From the NCBI GenBank assembly GCA_945865755.1, contig CAMBFS010000022.1:1-36077 (forward strand): DNA of 36,077 nt. Direction: 5' to 3'. Positions 34,239-36,077 of this stretch are shown here, piece by piece. Made by a program: the position numbers and the translations under genes. The notes under the pieces were generated by a model, which did not search any database, was not told the DNA's origin, and was given only the letters and a program-made list of their open reading frames with translations. Within the stretch, counting starts at the first letter, position 1. Each line of letters starts with the position of its first letter. This DNA comes from Klebsiella pneumoniae (GTDB lineage Bacteria; Desulfobacterota; Binatia; Bin18).

Positions 34239-34947
34239 CACCGAATCTTCTCAAGGCCACGTCGCTCTCGAAGAAGCGGCACAACTGTCGCGGCGGATGC
34301 GCTTTTCCCATCGCCAGGGTGCGTACGCGGAAGGACGGTACGTGGCCATTAGCGCCGATCCCCGCTGGAACGCGGATACGCTCACCTTTTGTGTCCAGCT
34401 CTCGTGTCTTGCCTTTGGGCATCGGCGCGTGGCTTGGGACCGTCTACCGATACACATTGCTCCCGAAGACAGCCACGGTGGCATCCACGCCTTGACACGT
34501 CTCAATGCCCGAGGCCAGGCGTTCGTGCCGCAATTGTCTCCGGGAGACTACCGCCTCACCCTTCGTCTTCGACCTACCCGTAGCGCCTCGGTGCTCTCGG
34601 CGGAACCTGACCGTCTTGCGGCTCAGAGCGCGGACGAACGCGAAGAGCGTCAGGTCTGGCAGGGTGAGAATGAAGACGGAACCATATTATGGAGTATTGA
34701 GGCGGAGGAAGAAGGCGATGTCCAAGTCGCCTTCGAGACCAGCGTCGAACGATTGGCTGGTGCGGTTATTGTTTTTTCTTTGATTGATCCGGCGAGTCAG
34801 CAGATACGGTACAGCCATCAGTTGACCCTTGAACCGACGCGTATCCCGGGCAAATGGGAGGCATGGTGTTCCATTGGTTCGCGAGCGGAGTTTCAAGGGC
34901 CATACGAGCTTGAGTTTGAGATTCTGGGGGCTGATGGAAACGTTTGA
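34228..34947 (+). CDS. Unrecognised beta-rich protein, cassette gene 3 (239 residues)
   Basis: An N-terminal helix (QLSRRMRFSHRQGAYAEGRY) is followed by predicted strands, including GQAFVPQLSPGDYRLTLRLR, which resembles the carboxypeptidase-regulatory or transthyretin-like pattern (a glycine-rich turn then PGxYxLxL). The second half (GTILWSIEAEEEGDVQVAFE to YELEFEILGADGNV) again looks like beta sandwich. No signal peptide is present. It overlaps its neighbours on both sides (11 and 14 bases), so all four cassette genes are probably one transcript. Confidence 0.7.
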   Translation: MPNNTESSQGHVALEEAAQLSRRMRFSHRQGAYAEGRYVAISADPRWNADTLTFCVQLSCLAFGHRRVAWDRLPIHIAPEDSHGGIHALTRLNARGQAFVPQLSPGDYRLTLRLRPTRSASVLSAEPDRLAAQSADEREERQVWQGENEDGTILWSIEAEEEGDVQVAFETSVERLAGAVIVFSLIDPASQQIRYSHQLTLEPTRIPGKWEAWCSIGSRAEFQGPYELEFEILGADGNV

Positions 34948-35599
34948 GGATATCCTTGACGCGTGGAGCAAAGCCGCCCGCGAATCGGATAAACGCGCGT
35001 TGTGGCGCACCCTCGCGCGCGGCGGTTGGCTTCTGGCCTGTCGCACCGCCGTTCAGCAGCAAGATCGCGTGACGGTCACAGCGTGGTTAGAGGAGACGCG
35101 GACGACCCCGCACGAAATCATTCAGTTCAACGGTCCCCAGGCGGCACAGACAGTCTATATCCATCTCACGTGTAGCCTTGCCGCCTGTGACGCGAACGTT
35201 CCTTCCCACATACTGACGCCATCGGGATTTTGTCACGACTTGAGCTTGGCGCTGACGGGGCAACCACTCCGACAAGCGGAACGAGACCTGAGCATGACCG
35301 TGTTGCTGGTGGACACGGCCCGAAACGAAGGAGTGGTAGCGACCCTCACGCTGGAACTGCTACCGTCCGGCAGTGGAGAATTCTACCCCGCGCCAGAGCT
35401 TGCTTTCCTGCGCGATGACGACTTTCGCCAAGCGGAAGACAACGCACGTGCCGCGCTTGAACACACGAGTTTCGTGGACCGACACACAGACGTTCGGTGG
35501 CGACTCCACCGGCGCGATGCAAAACCCCTCACCAGTTTGTCTGGTCCCTCCCTGGGCGCCGCGTTCGCCCTGGGGATCGGGAAACTGGGTGCGGAATGA
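34934..35599 (+). CDS. Cassette gene 4: Lon-like motif protein, probably truncated (221 residues)
   Basis: The first 60 residues look helical (FEDILDAWSKAARESDKRAL). A beta-rich middle follows, with WRLHRRDAKPLTSLSGPSLG at the end. Ser206 in GPSLGAAFALG looks like the catalytic-serine motif GPSAG of Lon (S16) peptidases, a form also seen in some bacterial conflict-system effectors. In Lon the catalytic lysine comes about 43 residues later; here the protein stops after 15. The stop is followed by 135 bases of unassigned DNA and an IS remnant, so 3' loss is inferred. The ATG at 34934 overlaps gene 3. Confidence 0.65.
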   Translation: METFEDILDAWSKAARESDKRALWRTLARGGWLLACRTAVQQQDRVTVTAWLEETRTTPHEIIQFNGPQAAQTVYIHLTCSLAACDANVPSHILTPSGFCHDLSLALTGQPLRQAERDLSMTVLLVDTARNEGVVATLTLELLPSGSGEFYPAPELAFLRDDDFRQAEDNARAALEHTSFVDRHTDVRWRLHRRDAKPLTSLSGPSLGAAFALGIGKLGAE

Positions 35600-35734
35600 C
35601 GGATACTGCGAGCAAGGAGACCATGACTATGACTAGAGGAATGACTGCACGACCTATTACGGCTCCAATAGCTCCTGTTGCTGTGCGGAAGAGAACATCA
35701 AGACGTACCCCAGCGATTTTGTCAGTGGCTTTGC
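35600..35734. other. Unassigned junction DNA between cassette gene 4 and the IS remnant
   Basis: 135 bases. The frames on both strands are partly open but none reads as a known protein: the + strand gives a short Thr/Pro/Arg-rich frame, and the minus strand continues the transposase frame as a hydrophobic, unrelated stretch. It probably contains the recombination breakpoint. No inverted repeat end of an IS or target-site duplication could be identified by eye. Confidence 0.45.
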
Positions 35735-36077
35735 AATCCATGCTCAAGCGGGTGACCCCGCCAGCGGCGTGATTTTCCGGGTCTTTTTTTTAAGATTGGT
35801 GAAAATGGCATCGGTCTCGGCAATCTTTTTCTGTGGCTTCGCCTTGAGCACTTTGCGTAAGCGATAGCCCATCCGGGTTAACACGACCGCCATCGTACTG
35901 GCTGCGGGCACCTGAGCCGCCGCGATGCCCCGCGCCCGCAACGCTTCCCCCGCCGCCTTGGCCGTGAGCCGGGGGGAGGCCCGCGGCGTGCGAACCGTGG
36001 GGTCTTGCTGCGCGTGGGCCTCAGGCAGCTCCCGCAGCGTCGCCGCCGCTGCCGGATACTTCTCCTCCCACCGCTTG
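35735..36077 (-). mobile_element. Remnant of an ISAzo13-like insertion sequence
   Basis: The minus strand encodes the helix-turn-helix and first catalytic-aspartate part of an ISAzo13-type (DDE) transposase. The element runs off the right edge of the window at its N-terminal side. At its C-terminal side similarity stops near 35735, where several hundred residues should remain, so this copy is broken. Its position directly behind a shortened cassette gene suggests involvement in a rearrangement. Confidence 0.8.
35744..36076 (-). pseudogene. ISAzo13-like transposase fragment with an A8 frameshift site
   Basis: The frame enters at 36076 and ends at the TGA at 35744-35746. Recognisable parts are TRMGYRLRKVLKAKPQKKIA and ETDAIFTNL, typical of ISAzo13-like transposases between the DNA-binding region and the catalytic core. 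At the eight A residues (T8 on the + strand, 35784-35791) the family sequence continues in the -1 frame as KDPENHAAGGVTRLSMDCKA, which holds the first catalytic Asp. The local A-AAA-AAG heptamer is a canonical -1 slippery site, but a one-base deletion in a dead copy explains it equally well. Confidence 0.78.

Noticed and set aside
1-36077. CRISPR arrays and tRNA or rRNA genes
   Set aside because: No regularly spaced direct repeats with unique spacers, and no cloverleaf or rRNA-like stretch was found by eye; very small RNAs could have been missed.

Overview
The window comes from a Gram-negative bacterium of moderately high GC. It carries a translation and transcription core (L24 to L17), an Lpt/LPS assembly gene, a heptose-nucleotide gene and apolipoprotein N-acyltransferase, which together imply an LPS-bearing outer membrane. 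The order secY-adk-map-rpmJ-rpsM-rpsK-rpsD-rpoA-rplQ followed by trpDCFBA-accD-folC resembles deltaproteobacterial-grade lineages (Desulfobacterota, Myxococcota, Binatota or Tectomicrobia-like). That placement is an inference from gene order and protein style, not a measured phylogeny.

Layout, left to right. (1) 1-9505: the distal part of the S10-spc-alpha ribosomal superoperon, all on the + strand and tightly packed (rplX' rplE rpsZ rpsH rplF rplR rpsE rpmD rplO secY adk map rpmJ rpsM rpsK rpsD rpoA rplQ), closed by a strong intrinsic terminator. infA is not between map and rpmJ. (2) 9534-15769: a SPOR-domain membrane protein leads directly into trpD-trpC-trpF-trpB-trpA and accD, with ATGA/GTGA or longer overlaps between the trp genes. 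trpE and trpG are not present. (3) 15870-16466: a HicA/HicB toxin-antitoxin pair sits between accD and folC. (4) 16729-20846: folC, lptD and the heptose-1-phosphate nucleotidyltransferase gene. lptD contains an unusual in-frame 69-bp tandem duplication. (5) 20945-24282: a tungstate-type ABC uptake cluster (tupA, a putative outer-membrane porin, tupB) without a visible ATPase gene. A different short-repeat inverted-repeat array lies in each of its non-coding gaps. (6) 24425-27165: an AAA/DUF4143-type ATPase and lnt.

(7) 27194-32368 is a minus-strand run of five genes whose products all carry signal peptides. They are a frameshifted NHL-like propeller protein, a metzincin-like zinc protease with acidic calcium-loop-like stretches, two small secreted proteins, and an STN-like plus HEAT-repeat protein. 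No function is known for the group; it looks like an exported or surface module. (8) 32527-35599 is a divergent, translationally coupled four-gene + strand cassette of unrecognised proteins. Its last gene ends in a Lon-peptidase-like GPSLG motif and appears truncated. (9) 35735-36077 is the broken end of an ISAzo13-like insertion sequence on the minus strand, running out of the window.

The left 20 kb is ordinary housekeeping DNA. The accessory part begins with hicAB and becomes dense after 20.9 kb. The most unusual candidates are the four-gene cassette next to the IS, the secreted minus-strand cluster, the in-frame repeat in lptD, and the repeat arrays around the tup genes.
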